From contig NW_023998457.1 in NCBI RefSeq assembly GCF_014805625.2, positions 4,899,794 to 4,963,793 on the forward strand: a DNA stretch of 64,000 nt. The letters run 5' to 3'. Below are positions 61,171 through 64,000 of the stretch, piece by piece. The position numbers and the translations under genes were made by a program. The DNA comes from Glossina fuscipes. Its lineage: Eukaryota > Arthropoda > Insecta > Diptera > Glossinidae. Each line of letters begins with the position of its first letter. Position 1 is the stretch's first letter. The notes under the pieces are model-generated. The model was not told the DNA's origin. It did not search any database and saw only the letters and a list, made by a program, of their open reading frames with translations.

Positions 61171-61270
61171 NNNNNNNNNNNNNNNNNNNNNNNNNNNNNN
61201 NNNNNNNNNNNNNNNNNNNNNNNNNNNNNNNNNNNNNNNNNNNNNNNNNNNNNNNNNNNNNNNNNNNNNN
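61171..61270. other. Assembly gap (100 N)
   Basis: Exactly 100 Ns between poly-A runs, so the true length is unknown and the assembly probably failed on the homopolymer. Confidence 0.99.
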
Positions 61271-61823
61271 AAAAAAAAAAAAAAACAAATTGAATGTAAA
61301 AACCACGTGTTGCATATGAATTTTTTTTCTTTCTTTTTTTTGTGCTTTGTTTTTGTAGCCATAAACACGTTTTTACCTGTTATTAGGATATAATGCATAC
61401 GTTCACCTTGAACTGCGCAGATTTCCGTCTCGGCAGTGTTAAATTATTGTTTATAAACTTAACTTTAAAAACAACAACAAATAGAACGAAAATAATTGTT
61501 TTTTTTTTTTTTTTTTTTTTTTATTTATAAACAAATGTTTATTACGCTAATTATAATGGCTTGAGGTCGTGTTGAGTGACACAATAGGAAAAGTTTTCTT
61601 TCTAATCCACTTAAAAAAGGCGGTTTAATCAATTAGAGGAATTAAATTTATTATTACTATTGTTGTTGCTGTTATTGTTGTTGTTGTTGTTGTCCTACAT
61701 AGAAAATAGCTTAATGAATGCTCCAATTAAAAGTCTTTAAATATGTTTTAGTTGTTGTATCTCTCATACTATGTATTTCTTTCTTTTACGTTATATACCG
61801 TTGTTTGTAAATTTTAGTGGTTT

Positions 61824-61854
<31 letters not shown>

Positions 61855-63569
61855 CAAGTTCTTGATTGTGTGTTTCATTGTTTATATCTATTAAGGCTAT
61901 GTGTGATCGATTGGCTTTGTCGTAATAAATAAAAACATATAGCAGGAGATGCCATAAAATATATGCATTCTTGATAAACGTGAACTATTTAAGCATTTGG
62001 ACAGTGTGTCTTTTTGTCCTTCATATTTAAATCACGAATGCATGTTGAAAACTTTGGGTAGAAGAAGAAAATCAATCGGACATATTCTCACATCATGCTC
62101 CTTAAGTTATTTGCAATCAAAAACTAAGCTAAACCGGTTAGGTTATGATGTCCATGCGTAATTATCGTAAAAAATTTAGTTTTTAATTTATTCTTTTCAT
62201 TTTTTTTTTTGCTAAATTGTGACTTCATTTGTTTTGTATGGATAATAATTATTAAAAAAATATTTCAAATTTTTTTTTGTTAACTGTGAAAGTTTCCAAA
62301 ATCCTTTTTCTCTTGAATTATCAAAATGTTAAATAATGGGGAAATGAAGCCGGTCGCTTATTATTTCATAGTAGAACCTACAAAATGTTTCGAGCTTTCC
62401 TAAAATATATAATTTGAAATATACACAACCAAGATTTATTTTGTAATCAAAACAAGATTTATTTTGTGTTCAAAAAGTTATAAGAATTTTTGTTTTTTAT
62501 CGTAAAATATTTCCTTAATTTCGAAAATTCATTCGGAAAATATTATTTATATTATAAGACAGAGAAAATTCCATAAACATATAATGTGAAATGTATATCA
62601 CGTGTATGGAGTTAAAAGATTTATTATTTCTTTTATTATGTGATCAAAATATTATTAGAATTTTTAGATTTTGTCAAAATAGATTTGGCAAACGACTTAC
62701 GGAGAATTTTTCGAATATTTCAATTTTCAATATTTCATACGTTTCTTTAAATTTCCAGAACTTGTCTCAAAATTTTAAGCAAAATGTCATTCTGTCTGTA
62801 CTAACACAGGATGTTCCTCATGGCGTACGTCAGGTGGTCTCCGTACACGTCAACCATTTTGTTTATTTTTCGTTGGTTTCCTCTTGGTGACCAGTTACGC
62901 AGTAGACGCCCCTTATTCATTTAGAAGCAGTATTATGATCAGGGTGAAAGAAGTAGAAAAGAGGGATAGAATGTGGCAGAGCCTGGAAGCACTTTTGAGC
63001 AACTTGATGATGAAACAGGGAAAATCGGGATGCAGTGAAAAAAGTTCACTTTTAAAAACATATTTATTGCTCCTTTTTTTGTTGAACCTTTAATCGAACG
63101 TTCAAATATTCAAGCAAATTCGGAGGGGTCACTAATTGCTCGAGTTTCTTGACTACTATGCTCAACGATAATCCGATTGGCATAAAAAAAGGTTACTATC
63201 ATATCGAGTTAGTTGTTATGGCTTCACCGGAGAGCCTTTTCGAGGCATTTTCCAGGTCAAAATTCGCATCAGATCGGAAAAGATTACAGATGCATTCGAT
63301 TTTAGACAAGCATTCGTGGATTTTCTGAATGTTAAATGCGAAAAATTTGTCGATCATCATATAGAAAACGAGTCTTAAAGCTAATTTTCTTTTCAAAAAA
63401 TTAACAAACGTCTTATTGTTCTTTTAAGCGCCTTGTTCTTCCATGTCATGTTGGTTTTTTTGGGTTTATCGCACAAGTAGCGGAAGATTCCCATCTTGAT
63501 TGGATAGGGTATTTATGTCGCCTTAAGTCCCGCTTCCGCCCATCCGCCTCACCATTAAATAGCCAACTT
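61271..63569. other. No gene seen
   Basis: T-runs at 61500-61522 and near 61827-61849, (GTT)n near 61660-61692. Frames at 62591-62890, 62884-63093 (+) and 63199-63396 (-) are not recognised. Confidence 0.4.
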
Positions 63570-63862
63570 CGTTTAATACAGTATATGGCGACTTTTCAAT
63601 ATCAAGCTGTGTATATGGAGATGTGGAAAAAATGATCCTATCCCAACCACTTTCAATAGCTTTCGTGCTTGGGCCAAAAATTTCAAGATAACTCAAAAAT
63701 CGCAATCTGTACGCTGTTCACATAAAAACAAGACGAACGGACAGATGGACGGACGATCTTGTCCCGAATCTGGATTCAGTTTTAAATCCTTATAGTTGTT
63801 ACCTACATCCGCAAAAGCTTAATCTATTCTTATATCGTAAGTAGTATAGGGTAAAACTATAA
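63570..63862 (-). mobile_element. Family A fragment A22
   Basis: ATATGGAGATGTGGAAAAAA, CAATAGCTTTCGTGCTTGGG, ACGGACAGATGGACGGACGA, ACCTACATCCGCAAAAGCTT and a GTAGTATAGGGTA end. Confidence 0.72.
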
Positions 63863-64000
63863 GCTGTGGTATGGGCGCAAGAACATAAGACGGATAGACA
63901 AGCAGTACCGCAAGTGTGGCAGGCTATAAAAATGTCTTTAAATTTTCTAAGCGTCTACGAAAATGTTTTAATTGTTGTTGTTTTTTTCTACAGATTTTTA

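Noticed and set aside
60886..61398. ORF across the assembly gap
   Set aside because: Made of poly-A/T and Ns.

Overview
This is an AT-rich nuclear eukaryotic window with no bacterial features. One gene is recognisable: an intronless Chrac-14 homologue (histone-fold subunit of the CHRAC remodeller and DNA polymerase epsilon) at 37877-38248. Its wording and the repeat content fit a schizophoran fly, probably a calyptrate. I cannot name the species. The window starts in a (CT)n tract and holds one 100-N assembly gap (61171-61270) between poly-A runs.

Most of the rest is old dispersed repeats. Two related non-autonomous families dominate. Family A (about 22 copies or fragments) and family C (about 9) share a layout: a palindromic 5' end near ACCCTACACC, a (GTCY)n tract, an inverted GGTGTAGGGTAT near the other end, a small 3' hairpin and a CTTACTTGTTTT-like tail. 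They recall the fly DINE-1/HINE (Helentron-linked) and mini-me elements. For these entries the + strand means the hairpin end lies to the right. Longer A copies carry an internal tandem unit of about 145 bp. Other repeats are a tRNA-like SINE family (E, 5 copies), two pairs of long inverted repeats (D, about 1 kb, at 3.7-4.7 and 46.3-47.5 kb; H, about 1.5 kb, at 7.9-9.4 and 50.2-51.7 kb), a short motif family (B), several local tandem duplications, and two dead fragments of an R1/LOA-like LINE (54.9-55.5 and 59.2-59.75 kb, both minus strand).

Layout: 0-10 kb holds C, A, D1 and H1; 11-18 kb A and C copies, including tandem hairpin ends; 18-30 kb SINEs next to A and C copies, plus a 29-kb array of direct and inverted repeats; 30-36 kb is mostly featureless; 37-38.6 kb is the gene region, with a possible cysteine-rich exon just upstream of Chrac-14; 40.3 kb has a 33-bp coding-phase tandem repeat; 42-54 kb holds A, C, D2, H2, a SINE and a GC-richer block; 54-60 kb LINE remains mixed with A copies; 60-64 kb homopolymer-rich DNA, the gap and a last A fragment. 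I saw no tRNA, rRNA or CRISPR. Short ORFs elsewhere look like chance frames in AT-rich DNA or repeats. Boundaries of repeats were judged by eye and are approximate.
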